In this document: piece by piece, positions 1 to 7,179 of the stretch
Numbering within the stretch: the first letter of the stretch is position 1
How the letters are laid out: every line of letters starts with the position of its first letter
Assembly: GCA_003452965.1 (NCBI GenBank)
Contig: DMMW01000028.1
Location: 1,661 to 48,092, forward strand
DNA length: 46,432 bases
Direction: 5' to 3'
From: Elusimicrobiota bacterium
Lineage (GTDB): Bacteria > Elusimicrobiota > UBA8919
Made by a program: the position numbers and the translations under genes
Notes under the pieces: model-generated
The model's input: the letters and a program-made list of their open reading frames with translations, nothing else
The model's database searches: none
What the model was told of the DNA's origin: nothing

Positions 1-8
1 TCTGACTT

Positions 9-461
9 TTATTCACCTACAATCTTTAATCCCATTTCTTTAAGGGCTTTTTTTGAAAGACGTAAAATCACGATGCAACCGTCATCAGCTGTCCATTCAC
101 TTCTAACTACTTGTGCGCCCTTAATTGCAGCATCAATGCTGGTAGCTAAAACTGAATCCGTTTCAATAGCTTTTTCAACAGTAATTCCGCCTTCAAGATT
201 CACACCTTTGATTACCGCAAGCATATTGTATTGAGCACCAACTATCGCGGCATTTCTTGATGTTGCCATTTTCTGTGTTTTGTTTTCTAATTTCTGATCA
301 GCTGCACCGATTCCACGTGCGAAAATAAAATTCTTTGTAACACCCTGTTCAACCCATTCTCTGTCAATTTCACCATCTTTAGATACAGTTCCCTTGTCAG
401 GGCTTGAAGCACAACCATAAAACAACGCAACAACACACAAAACAGCCAACAGTTTCTTCAT
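9..461 (-). CDS. LPP20-like lipoprotein
   Basis: A 150-residue exported lipoprotein. The N-terminus is a classic type II signal peptide: two Lys, a hydrophobic stretch, then a lipobox ending FYGC, so Cys17 should be lipidated. The mature part alternates short strands and helices; the segment around residues 60-80 (SRNAAIVGAQYNMLAVIKG) and the later AAIKGAQVVRSEW segment resemble the LPP20 family of small outer-membrane-associated lipoproteins. The start is supported by a G-rich ribosome binding site (GGGGG) about 6 bases upstream. It stands alone, followed by the window edge. Its role is unknown; family members are envelope proteins. Signal and localisation are clear, the family call is moderate. 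Confidence 0.75.
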   Translation of the reverse strand: MKKLLAVLCVVALFYGCASSPDKGTVSKDGEIDREWVEQGVTKNFIFARGIGAADQKLENKTQKMATSRNAAIVGAQYNMLAVIKGVNLEGGITVEKAIETDSVLATSIDAAIKGAQVVRSEWTADDGCIVILRLSKKALKEMGLKIVGE

Positions 462-618
462 ACAACCCCCTTTGACTGCAAGTATAAAGTATAAAGTTTA
501 AATTAAAATTAAGTCTTTTGTTTTGACTCTATTCATATTTACACTTTTAATTTTAACTTGCCTTATTTCTTGCCGTTATTTTAACTTCTAACTTTTAATT
601 TATACTTGCTTCTTTTAT

Positions 619-690
619 TGCCAGCGGAAGGAATCGAACCTTCGACCAATGCCTTATGAGAGCACTGCTCTGCCTCTGAGCTACGCTGGC
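619..690 (-). tRNA. tRNA-Met (CAT), elongator or Ile2
   Basis: Complete cloverleaf on the minus strand: 7-bp acceptor stem GCCAGCG/CGCTGGC, D arm with GCTC/GAGC, anticodon loop CTCATAA (anticodon CAT, U33 present), T arm with TTCGATT, and discriminator A. CCA is not encoded. G1-C72 pairing rules out the initiator. A CAT anticodon can be elongator Met or a lysidine-modified Ile2; I cannot separate these by eye. Confidence 0.93.
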
Positions 691-774
691 AGAATCCTTA
701 AAAAACTTAGATATACTGACACTTATTATATTTACAAAAAATAATAAATAATTATACAAATATATTCTTAAAAA

Positions 775-1638
775 TCAAGTTCTATTTTGTTTAAGGAGTG
801 TGATATCCTGGAATATCATTCCTATACCCTTATTTATCCCAGCTGCATTTTTAATCATTATTATGGAATATCCTATAACTTTGTGGGTATTGCCTATCGT
901 TAAATTAACTTCTCTTCGTAATTGTGCCTCTGCTTTTGATAATGCTGTTTTAAAAAGATCCACTATCTCGGGAAATCTTACAAAAGCAGTGACAACGTTT
1001 TCCCTAACCAGTTCTTTTGGAATATTCAAAATTTCAGAAGCACGCGGATTTATAGTAATAATCTTACCGTGATTATCAACCGAAATAAATCCTCCAGGCA
1101 TAGATTCAAAAATATCATTCATATACTCTTTCAAAAAATAAATCTCTTCATAAAGCCGTGCATTCTCAATAGCAACTGCAGACTGAGAAGCTATCGCAAA
1201 AACCAATTCGGTATCATTTGCTAAAAAATCACCGTCCTTTTTATTTATCAATTCAATCGCACCTAACACCTTCCCTTTTATTACTATAGGAACCGCAATA
1301 ATAGATTTTGTTACAAAACCTGTCAGCCAATCAATATCCTTTTTAAATCTTGTATCATCCTGAACACTATTTGAAACAACTACCCGTCCAGTTTGAATCG
1401 CGACGCCCACTATACCTTCATCTATTTTTATCTTTAAATTTAAATCTTTTATAATACCGGATTTTTCACCTTTTGCCACTTTAAAATCCAACTGCCGTGT
1501 TTCACTATTTATTAAAAGAATGGAACCTGCCTCCACTTTGATTAATTTAATCAACTCGTCTAATATCCTCTCAAGTACTTTATCAAGATGTAATGTTGAA
1601 GAAATACTTTTTGAAATTTCAAAAAGGACTTTTTCCAT
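775..1638 (-). CDS. GAF-PAS sensory protein
   Basis: A 287-residue soluble protein with a GAF domain (about residues 5-160; GSILLIN and SIIAVPIVIKGKVLGAIELIN are typical GAF strands) joined to a PAS domain (about 170-285; ESMPGGFISVDNHGKI start and a C-terminal GIGMIFQDIT). There is no histidine-kinase, GGDEF or HTH output, so it must act through a partner or bind a ligand as a regulator. Its ATG overlaps the stop of the upstream paralogue by one base (TAATG), and a strong GGGGAGGGG ribosome binding site lies 5 bases upstream, so the two are co-translated. It is clearly a duplicate of that neighbour. Confidence 0.85.
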   Translation of the reverse strand: MEKVLFEISKSISSTLHLDKVLERILDELIKLIKVEAGSILLINSETRQLDFKVAKGEKSGIIKDLNLKIKIDEGIVGVAIQTGRVVVSNSVQDDTRFKKDIDWLTGFVTKSIIAVPIVIKGKVLGAIELINKKDGDFLANDTELVFAIASQSAVAIENARLYEEIYFLKEYMNDIFESMPGGFISVDNHGKIITINPRASEILNIPKELVRENVVTAFVRFPEIVDLFKTALSKAEAQLRREVNLTIGNTHKVIGYSIIMIKNAAGINKGIGMIFQDITLLKQNRT

Positions 1639-2510
1639 TAAACCCCTCCCCTAATTTTAGTCAGATCTTGAAATGTTATTCCGCTGCCTAAAATATTACC
1701 GTCTCTTTCCTTAATTATCATAGTAGAGTATCCAAAAACAAACGGCTCTCCGTCCCGTTTTAACAGCTTGGTTTCTTGTCTGGTAACGGCTTTCTTTTTT
1801 TGATTTGTATCCCATAAAATATCGGAAAATTCCTTATGATGCGGAAATACCTCATACAAAAATTTACCTATAACAACAGCTCTCTCAACTTCCAAAATCC
1901 TTGCGGCATTGGGATTGACAGTTGTAATTATTCCGAATGAATCAATTGCCAAGAATCCGCCCGGCATATTTTCTAAAATTGAATCTGTAAAGTTTTTAAG
2001 TTTCAAAATTTCTGTATATAGTCGTGAAGTTTCGAGCACAAGCGATATCTGGATTGTAGTCAACATAACCAATTCCAAATCATCTTCGTTAAATTTATCT
2101 TTTTTATTGAGCAGCTCTATGGCTCCGATTACCCTGCCGTTTGAAATCATTGGTACACATAAAATATTTTGTGTCTTAAATCCTGTTATAGTATCAACAG
2201 CAGGATTAAAATGTTCTTCTTTCTGTGGTTCATTTACTATTTTTGCTTCTTGTGATTGGACAACTTTACCACAAATTCCAATACCGATTTTAAAAGGTAT
2301 GGAATGTATCAAAGTATCGGCAGAACCCTTTACGGCAACAAGCTTTAACTCTTCTCTTTGATTATCCACTAAAAATATTGAACCTGCTTCACATTTAATC
2401 GTCTGGCATATTTTTTCAAGAAAAACATTTAAAAGACGATTGATATCATAAATAAACCGAATATCATTTATAACATCATAGATTACTTTCAGTTGCTCTG
2501 CTTGTAACAT
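1638..2510 (-). CDS. GAF-PAS sensory protein (paralogue)
   Basis: A 290-residue soluble protein with the same layout as the gene after it: GAF (about residues 10-165) and PAS (about 170-288; ENMPGGFLAIDSFGIITTVN, then GSGITFQDLT). No output domain is present. The start is backed by GAGGTG five bases before the ATG, which places the first 35 bases inside the end of hisS in another frame; translational coupling to hisS is therefore likely. The GAF pair may sense small molecules or redox state. Both partners being output-less suggests a heteromeric sensor working on an unlinked kinase, which is inference. Confidence 0.85.
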   Translation of the reverse strand: MLQAEQLKVIYDVINDIRFIYDINRLLNVFLEKICQTIKCEAGSIFLVDNQREELKLVAVKGSADTLIHSIPFKIGIGICGKVVQSQEAKIVNEPQKEEHFNPAVDTITGFKTQNILCVPMISNGRVIGAIELLNKKDKFNEDDLELVMLTTIQISLVLETSRLYTEILKLKNFTDSILENMPGGFLAIDSFGIITTVNPNAARILEVERAVVIGKFLYEVFPHHKEFSDILWDTNQKKKAVTRQETKLLKRDGEPFVFGYSTMIIKERDGNILGSGITFQDLTKIRGGV

Positions 2511-3747
2511 TTTTCACCTCTTCAATTATATTATTTATTGATATTTCTTTCTGTGATTTATCCGACATATTACGTAAAATTACATTTTCCTTTTTTGCTT
2601 CGTCGTCACCGATAATTAAAACATATTTTGAATTAAGTGCATCTGCAAGCCGCATCTGTGACTTCAGGGATTTATTAAAATATCCCCCTTCTGAAAAAAT
2701 ATTTTCATTTCTCAACCTCTTTAAAATATCCATACCGCAATTCAAGGTTTCATCTTTTCCAAAAGCTATAACGAAAATATCGGCAGCCTGTGAACCTACT
2801 TTATTATGCGAAGTTGAAGTAATTATTTCCGCAAGGCGATCAATCCCTAAAGCAAAACCTATAGCCGGCGTCTGAGCACCACCCATTTCATGAACTAAAT
2901 TATCGTATCTTCCGCCGGCACAAACAGCATTCTGACTGCCGAGAACATCGGATGTAATTTCAAAAACCATATCCGTATAATAATCCAAACCTCTAACCAA
3001 CTTATTTGAAACACTAAAATTAACGCCACAACTTTCAAGCCCTGCTTTAAGTTTTGCAAATCTTTGACTGCAATTTTCGCATAATTCAATTTTTACATCC
3101 TTGAATTTATGTCCGTCTATTTTACAGTCTAATGCACGAAGTGGATTTTTTTCCGAACGTCGTTTACAATCATCACAGAATTCATCTACTTTATTATTCA
3201 AAATATCTTTAATAGCTACTACCAAATTCTTACGACATCTTTCACATCCCAACGAATTTATTTCTATTTTTGCTCCTGTTATCCCTATGCTATCAATTAT
3301 CTCCTTAGCCAGTAGGATAATCTCTATATCCGCGTAAACCGAAGGATTATTAAAATATTCACAACCAACCTGTAAAAATTCCCTATACCTTCCCGCCTGA
3401 GGCCTTTCCTGCCGGAACATCTGCCCTATATAAAAAAACTTCTGTGAGGGAAACTTCTGCGAAAGATTATTTTCTATATAAGAACGTACAACTCCGGCTG
3501 TCCCCTCAGGCCGTAGTGCCACCCTCCGCTTTCCTTTATCTTCAAAAACATACATCTCTTTTTCAACAATATCGGTATTCTCACCTATTGAACGAATAAA
3601 AAGTTCTGAGACTTCTACAGTCGGAATTCTTATTTCTTGATAATCATATTTTTTAAAAATATTTTCGGATTTTTTTTCTATAAAAGTAAAAACTTCAGCA
3701 TCTTTGCCAAAAATATCCCTGAAACCTTTTATTGAATTATATTTCAT
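2476..3747 (-). CDS. hisS: Histidyl-tRNA synthetase
   Basis: A 423-residue class II aminoacyl-tRNA synthetase that charges tRNA-His with histidine using ATP. Diagnostic parts are visible: N-terminal KGFRDIFGKDA, class II motif 2 (FFYIGQMFRQERPQAGRYREF), the histidine-specific LVRGLDYYTDMVFEI, the AVCAGGRYDNL motif, motif 3 (PAIGFALGIDRL), and a C-terminal anticodon-binding domain. Length matches bacterial HisRS. The insertion holds paired cysteines (CERC, CDDC, CENC) typical of many bacterial forms. The gene ends inside the start of the GAF-PAS gene. No clear Shine-Dalgarno is seen at its ATG; the upstream 229 bases are a repeat-rich spacer. Confidence 0.97.
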   Translation of the reverse strand: MKYNSIKGFRDIFGKDAEVFTFIEKKSENIFKKYDYQEIRIPTVEVSELFIRSIGENTDIVEKEMYVFEDKGKRRVALRPEGTAGVVRSYIENNLSQKFPSQKFFYIGQMFRQERPQAGRYREFLQVGCEYFNNPSVYADIEIILLAKEIIDSIGITGAKIEINSLGCERCRKNLVVAIKDILNNKVDEFCDDCKRRSEKNPLRALDCKIDGHKFKDVKIELCENCSQRFAKLKAGLESCGVNFSVSNKLVRGLDYYTDMVFEITSDVLGSQNAVCAGGRYDNLVHEMGGAQTPAIGFALGIDRLAEIITSTSHNKVGSQAADIFVIAFGKDETLNCGMDILKRLRNENIFSEGGYFNKSLKSQMRLADALNSKYVLIIGDDEAKKENVILRNMSDKSQKEISINNIIEEVKNVTSRATESNL

Positions 3748-3976
3748 AGTTTAAAACCAGAGATTAGAGATTTCCGCCACTGATTCTTTCTTGCCCACCA
3801 ACGGTTCAGTGGTGGGGGCGGACAGGGAATCTTTGGCGGGCAAGAACGACTTACTTGTCCTCCGATTCCGCCAGCCGGCGGATTAGTGGAGGAGTGGCGG
3901 AAGGGGACTATATACTTTCCCCTATACGCTTACCTCTATACGCTGACTCATATACCCTATACGCTATCCTCTGCCC
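3748..3976. repeat. Palindromic, GC-richer repeat spacer
   Basis: A non-coding gap with a composition unlike its surroundings. It holds inverted copies of TCTTGCCC.CC/GG.GGGCAAGA around 3787-3847, the near-palindrome TCCGCCAGCCGGCGGA at 3867-3882, and three copies of a short CTATACGC motif at about 3920-3970. The same 16-mer in reverse complement lies inside a coding gene at 40082-40097. CTATACGC-type motifs recur near 5766 and 23230. Confidence 0.6.
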
Positions 3977-4654
3977 CTAGTATATCCAGCCTTTTATTTT
4001 TTCTATATCCGTAATTAAAATACGTTTTTTGTAAAATTCTATGCATTTTGATTTCTTAAAAGTCGAAATAATTTTAGTGATAACTTCCCGTGCAGTACCG
4101 GCCATTTCCGATAAATCCTGATGAGTCAATTCAATATCAATCAAAACACCTTTATCTTTTTCTACACCGTGTTTTTCAGCCAAATCACATAAAATAATGG
4201 CAAGTCTTCCTAATGAATTTTGAAAAGTTAGCGATGAAATCTGTTTATTTGCTTCTCTTAACCGCGCCGTTAATAATGAAATTATCACAAGGCTGGTTTG
4301 CGGATAATCCGAAAGCAGATTTAAAAAATCGTTTCTTTTACATGCAATAACATCTATATCTGTAATCGCTTTTGCCGAGGCAGAACGACCGGCAGTATCA
4401 AATAAAGCCATTTCGCCAAAAAATTCACCATTTTTTAGGATCGCTAAAGTTTTATCTGCTGACGCAGTCGCAGACGATCTAAATATCTTTACGAGTCCAA
4501 AAATAATAACATAAATATAATCGCCTTTTGAATTTTCTGTAAATATAACCGTACCGGAAGAATATTTCTTTTCCTTAAAAATCTCATTTACTTTTTTCAT
4601 TGCGGCAGGCGGAAAACTGGAAAATAACGCAATCTTCTTGAAATTTTCCTGCAT
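3977..4654 (-). CDS. Crp/Fnr family transcription regulator
   Basis: A 225-residue regulator. Residues about 10-125 form a cyclic-nucleotide-binding fold; the phosphate-binding cassette reads FGEMALFDTAGRSASA, with the Arg-Ser pair expected for cAMP or cGMP binding. Residues about 150-222 are a Crp-type winged helix (LTHQDLSEMAGTAREVITK as the recognition region). It lacks the N-terminal cysteines of FNR, so it is not an iron-sulphur oxygen sensor. It follows the nitroreductase gene by 25 bases and has a strong GAAGGAGG site 7 bases before its ATG, so the two form an operon. The SSATASADK stretch in the loop between two strands looks like a small insertion. Confidence 0.9.
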   Translation of the reverse strand: MQENFKKIALFSSFPPAAMKKVNEIFKEKKYSSGTVIFTENSKGDYIYVIIFGLVKIFRSSATASADKTLAILKNGEFFGEMALFDTAGRSASAKAITDIDVIACKRNDFLNLLSDYPQTSLVIISLLTARLREANKQISSLTFQNSLGRLAIILCDLAEKHGVEKDKGVLIDIELTHQDLSEMAGTAREVITKIISTFKKSKCIEFYKKRILITDIEKIKGWIY

Positions 4655-4679
4655 AGAATATCCTCCTTCAAAAAGCTAA

Positions 4680-5174
4680 CTAAAACCTTTCCCAATGAAT
4701 CACTTCGCTTAATTTTCTCTTTTGAATATTTGACTTTTCTTCAGAATAACCAACTGGAATTATAGAAACAATCTTATATCCTTCAGGAACACCTATTTCT
4801 TTTATGACATCCTCTGCGTAATCTTTCTTATCGCCTGCTACCCAACAAGATGAAAGTCCAAAATCATGAACTGCAAGCAAAATATTTTCCGTTGCAGCGC
4901 AACCATCTTCTAAATAATACTTAACCTCTTTTGATATAACAATAACACAAAAAGCCGCATCCTTTATAAAAGGTCCGTTTTTAGCAACAATATCAGAAAT
5001 CCTCTTTAATTTTATTTTATCAGTAATTACAACGAACTCGCACGGCTGGATATTAATTGCAGACGGTGACAATCTGCCGCAATCAATAATTGTTTCAATA
5101 ATATCTTTTTTAACTTCACCGTAAAACAACCTTCTTTTACTTCTTCTTGTCTGAATACATTTAATAGTTTCCAT
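4680..5174 (-). CDS. Nitroreductase family protein
   Basis: A 164-residue flavoprotein of the nitroreductase superfamily, expected to bind FMN and reduce a nitro, quinone or flavin substrate with NAD(P)H. Family features are the N-terminal TRRSKRRLF (FMN phosphate contacts), SPSAINIQPCEFVVI, and ENILLAVHDFGLSSCWVAG. I place the start at the ATG beginning METIKC; a longer TTG-initiated reading would run into the divergent promoter region and adds a non-homologous leader. It is the first gene of a two-gene operon with the Crp/Fnr regulator, which could control or respond to it. Substrate unknown. Confidence 0.87.
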   Translation of the reverse strand: METIKCIQTRRSKRRLFYGEVKKDIIETIIDCGRLSPSAINIQPCEFVVITDKIKLKRISDIVAKNGPFIKDAAFCVIVISKEVKYYLEDGCAATENILLAVHDFGLSSCWVAGDKKDYAEDVIKEIGVPEGYKIVSIIPVGYSEEKSNIQKRKLSEVIHWERF

Positions 5175-5232
5175 TACATTTAGCATTATACAAAAAATAA
5201 AAGAAAAATCAACCCATTGATGACACGCTCTA

Positions 5233-5261
5233 TTGACAAAAAACAATTTATTTTATATTAT
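5233..5261 (+). promoter_or_regulatory. Sigma70-type promoter, leaderless
   Basis: TTGACA (5233-5238), 17-bp spacer, TATTAT (5256-5261). The expected start of transcription, about 7 bases past the -10 box, coincides with the ATG of the cyclic-nucleotide-binding gene at 5268, and no ribosome binding site is present. The mRNA is therefore predicted to be leaderless. Confidence 0.7.
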
Positions 5262-5267
5262 TTTAAT

Positions 5268-5714
5268 ATGGAAGAAATAATAACATTTTTAAAAAATCAC
5301 CCTTTTTTTTCTATTTTAAATGAAGAAGAACAAAAAGAATTTGCTAAAATTCTTATTTCTGAAACATTTAAAAAAGATGATATTATATTTAAGCAGGGGG
5401 ATATGGGTGATAGACTCTACCTTGTAAAAGATGGTCTGGTTAGAATATATATCGTTGAAACAACAACCGAAGAAACAATCGCTCTAATGAAACCGGGCGA
5501 TATTTTTGGCGAAATGGCTTTATATGACACTCAACCGCGTTCTGCATATGCTTCTATCCTTGCTCCGACAACGCTATTGGCGATTACAAAAGAAAAATTT
5601 GAAGAATTAAAAAAAGCAAATCCTCAAATTGCAACTAAAGTATTTCAAATAATGCTTAAAATCCTGTCTAAGCGACTGCGACTTACCACAATGAAACTGT
5701 ACGGCCAATTCTAA
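5268..5714 (+). CDS. Stand-alone cyclic nucleotide-binding protein
   Basis: A 148-residue protein made almost only of a cNMP-binding domain. The phosphate-binding cassette reads FGEMALYDTQPRSAYAS, keeping the Glu and Arg that contact cyclic nucleotide ribose and phosphate. A C-terminal helix follows (TKVFQIMLKILSKRLR), but no DNA-binding wing, kinase or channel domain. It is one of few plus-strand genes and is divergent from the nitroreductase-Crp operon; the first cassette resembles that of the neighbouring Crp protein. It may buffer or relay cyclic nucleotide to a partner. A longer start at 5217 is possible, but the promoter overlaps that extension, so the ATG at 5268 is preferred. Confidence 0.85.
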   Translation: MEEIITFLKNHPFFSILNEEEQKEFAKILISETFKKDDIIFKQGDMGDRLYLVKDGLVRIYIVETTTEETIALMKPGDIFGEMALYDTQPRSAYASILAPTTLLAITKEKFEELKKANPQIATKVFQIMLKILSKRLRLTTMKLYGQF

Positions 5715-5785
5715 GTAAAAACGATTACACCACTAAGACTCTGGCGGGCAAACTATACTCTAACCTCTATACGCTATTTTTTCTC

Positions 5786-5814
5786 TTGACATATTCTTTT
5801 TTTTTTTATATACT
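5786..5814 (+). promoter_or_regulatory. Promoter of initiator tRNA
   Basis: TTGACA (5786-5791), 17-bp spacer containing a long T run, and TATACT (5809-5814). The first base of the mature tRNA is at 5820, six bases after the -10 box, so transcription should begin at or within a base of the mature 5' end. Confidence 0.8.
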
Positions 5815-5819
5815 CTGTC

Positions 5820-5893
5820 CGCGGGGTAGAGCAGCCCGGTAGCTCGTCAGGCCCATAACCTGGAGGTCGTAGGTTCAAATCCTACCCCCGCAA
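5820..5893 (+). tRNA. Initiator tRNA-fMet (CAT)
   Basis: Cloverleaf with initiator hallmarks: C1 mismatched to A72 in the acceptor stem (CGCGGGG/CCCCGCA), A11-U24 in the D stem, anticodon CAT, and T arm GTAGG-TTCAAAT-CCTAC. CCA is not encoded. Two unusual positions: the anticodon loop is CCCATAA, giving C33 instead of U33, and the first of the three stem G-C pairs is replaced by A29-U41 (stem TCAGG/CCTGG). Confidence 0.96.
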
Positions 5894-5908
5894 AAGTTTT
5901 TTCAACAT

Positions 5909-6208
5909 ATGGAAATGCAAGCAGACAATCCAAAAGCATTAAAACACCTTCCAAACATAAGAAAGATGGGATCAGATTGTGTGCATTGTTCCCTTGAAGA
6001 AGGTGTTATATGCATGATATATTTCTGCAAGAAAAGGTCTACCCGCCAAAAAAGAGAAATATGCGCCGATGGTTTTGTAGGAAAATGCACTGATTATAAA
6101 CCTCTAAAAAACATAAAACGTTATAAACACAAACTTTTCAAAAAACATTCCAAAAAATATCTTAAAATGCGTTCTCAAAAACGCATCAGTAAACATTCCG
6201 GAAAGTAA
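5909..6208 (+). CDS. Small Cys-rich basic protein
   Basis: A 99-residue open frame just after tRNA-fMet, not recognised. Residues 20-60 carry six cysteines (C24, C27, C35, C40, C52, C60), starting with a CVHC knuckle, a pattern that could bind zinc. Residues 66-99 are very rich in Lys and Arg (KRYKHKLFKKHSKKYLK), fitting a nucleic-acid contact. There is no ribosome binding site before the ATG; it may be read from the tRNA promoter or start at the ATG six bases further on. Ordered cysteines and lack of a good frame opposite support a real gene, but it is unproven. Confidence 0.5.
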   Translation: MEMQADNPKALKHLPNIRKMGSDCVHCSLEEGVICMIYFCKKRSTRQKREICADGFVGKCTDYKPLKNIKRYKHKLFKKHSKKYLKMRSQKRISKHSGK

Positions 6209-6235
6209 AAAAACATAGATAATAATTTGAGAACA

Positions 6236-6637
6236 CAAAGTTTGTTTACCCCGACCCTATTTATATTCGAGTTGTCGGGGTTATTTTGCACCCGAAGTTC
6301 GCCCGACTTTTGACTCCTTGCATTGTCATCAAAAAGTTTTTCAGCTTCGCTTCAAAACTTTTTAATATGCTTCGGAGTTATTTTGCACCCGAAGTTCGCC
6401 CGACTTTTGACTCCTTGCATTGTCATCAAAAAGTTTTTCAGCTTCGCTTCAAAACTTTTTAATATGCTTCGGAGTTATTTACTCGTTCGGTCCGGTAGGT
6501 CCGAACTCCGTGAATAATCTCCAGTAGGGGATGCAAAGTTTGTTTACCCCGACCCTATTTATATTCGAGTTGTCGGGGTTATTTACTCGTTCGGTCCGGT
6601 AGGTCCGAACTCCGTGAATAATCTCCAGTAGGGGATG
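6236..6637. repeat. Modular repeat array A-B-B-C-A-C
   Basis: Three module types are joined without spacers: A at 6236-6286 and 6534-6584 (51 bp), B at 6287-6383 and 6384-6480 (97 bp), C at 6481-6533 and 6585-6637 (53 bp). Copies of each type look identical. Each module folds: A through ACCCCGAC/GTCGGGGT, B through AAAAAGTTTT/AAAACTTTTT, C through GTTCGG/CCGAAC and ATCTCC/GGGGAT. A and B both end in CGGRGTTATTT. The array starts 13 bases past the 3' end of tRNA-Glu. No credible gene lies in it. Confidence 0.85.
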
Positions 6638-6650
6638 CAAAAAAATAATA

Positions 6651-6726
6651 TGCCGCTAATGGGATTTGAACCCATGGTCTCCGCCTTGAGAGGGCGGCGT
6701 CCTAAACCAACCTAGACGATAGCGGC
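6651..6726 (-). tRNA. tRNA-Glu (CTC)
   Basis: Minus-strand cloverleaf: acceptor GCCGCTA/TAGCGGC, D arm starting TCGTCTAGG as in bacterial tRNA-Glu, anticodon stem CCGCC/GGCGG with loop CTCTCAA (anticodon CTC), T loop TTCAAAT, discriminator A. CCA not encoded. The modular repeat array follows its 3' end. Confidence 0.95.
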
Positions 6727-6727
6727 A

Positions 6728-7035
6728 TTAACTAAAATCCTATATTATTGAGTGTTTTTGTTGAAACAGTGTGCTTCTCTAAATTATCAAAATTAGTTTC
6801 CTTTTTCGCTGCTATATAATATTTCCCTTGCAAGTTGCTTATTCTGTCCGACTGCTTGCACTATTCATCAAGAATGAACAATTTTATCTTTTATTGTTCA
6901 ATGTATTATACAATTCAAAATACTATTGTCAATAATATCTTTACTTGATAGAAAAAAACTGAACACCCTATCCTTTTACGATAAAGCTTTGCAGGACTAC
7001 GCATTTTTTTTTATCTGCCTAAAACTTCTCCCCCT
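6728..7035. other. AT-rich spacer with hairpin
   Basis: No convincing gene. It holds an inverted repeat TGAACAAT (6875-6882) / ATTGTTCA (6893-6900) around a 10-base loop, which could be a protein-binding site or the 3' hairpin of the kinase operon; no T run follows. The tRNA-Glu promoter must lie at the left end, but I see no clean match to both boxes. Confidence 0.45.
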
Positions 7036-7179
7036 TCACTCGCAACGGCAAACTACGGAGGACAAACCAATGCACGCCATTGTCGGGACCAATGCGATGA
7101 ATATGTCTTTCACTTTTAGTTTCTTCAAATCCCGCTTAATATCACGACGAGATAGCCCTGTCTTTTTCAACAATATCAT
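7036..7179 (-). CDS. Possible 47-residue coupled ORF
   Basis: A short frame starting ATGATATTG whose ATG overlaps the stop of the histidine-kinase gene (ATGA). It encodes 47 residues: a basic first half (KKTGLSRRDIKRDLKKLK) and a hydrophobic, Cys-containing second half (MACIGLSSVVCRC). I do not recognise it. The ATGA overlap is the same coupling seen elsewhere in this locus, which is the main reason to list it; it could equally be chance or a decayed gene. Confidence 0.3.
   Translation of the reverse strand: MILLKKTGLSRRDIKRDLKKLKVKDIFIALVPTMACIGLSSVVCRCE

Noticed and set aside
5217..5267. Longer start for the cyclic-nucleotide-binding gene
   Set aside because: The extension would overlap the -35 and -10 boxes and adds no domain residues.
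6236..6637. CRISPR-like array
   Set aside because: Modules of three sizes abut each other with no unique spacers between them, and no cas genes lie nearby.
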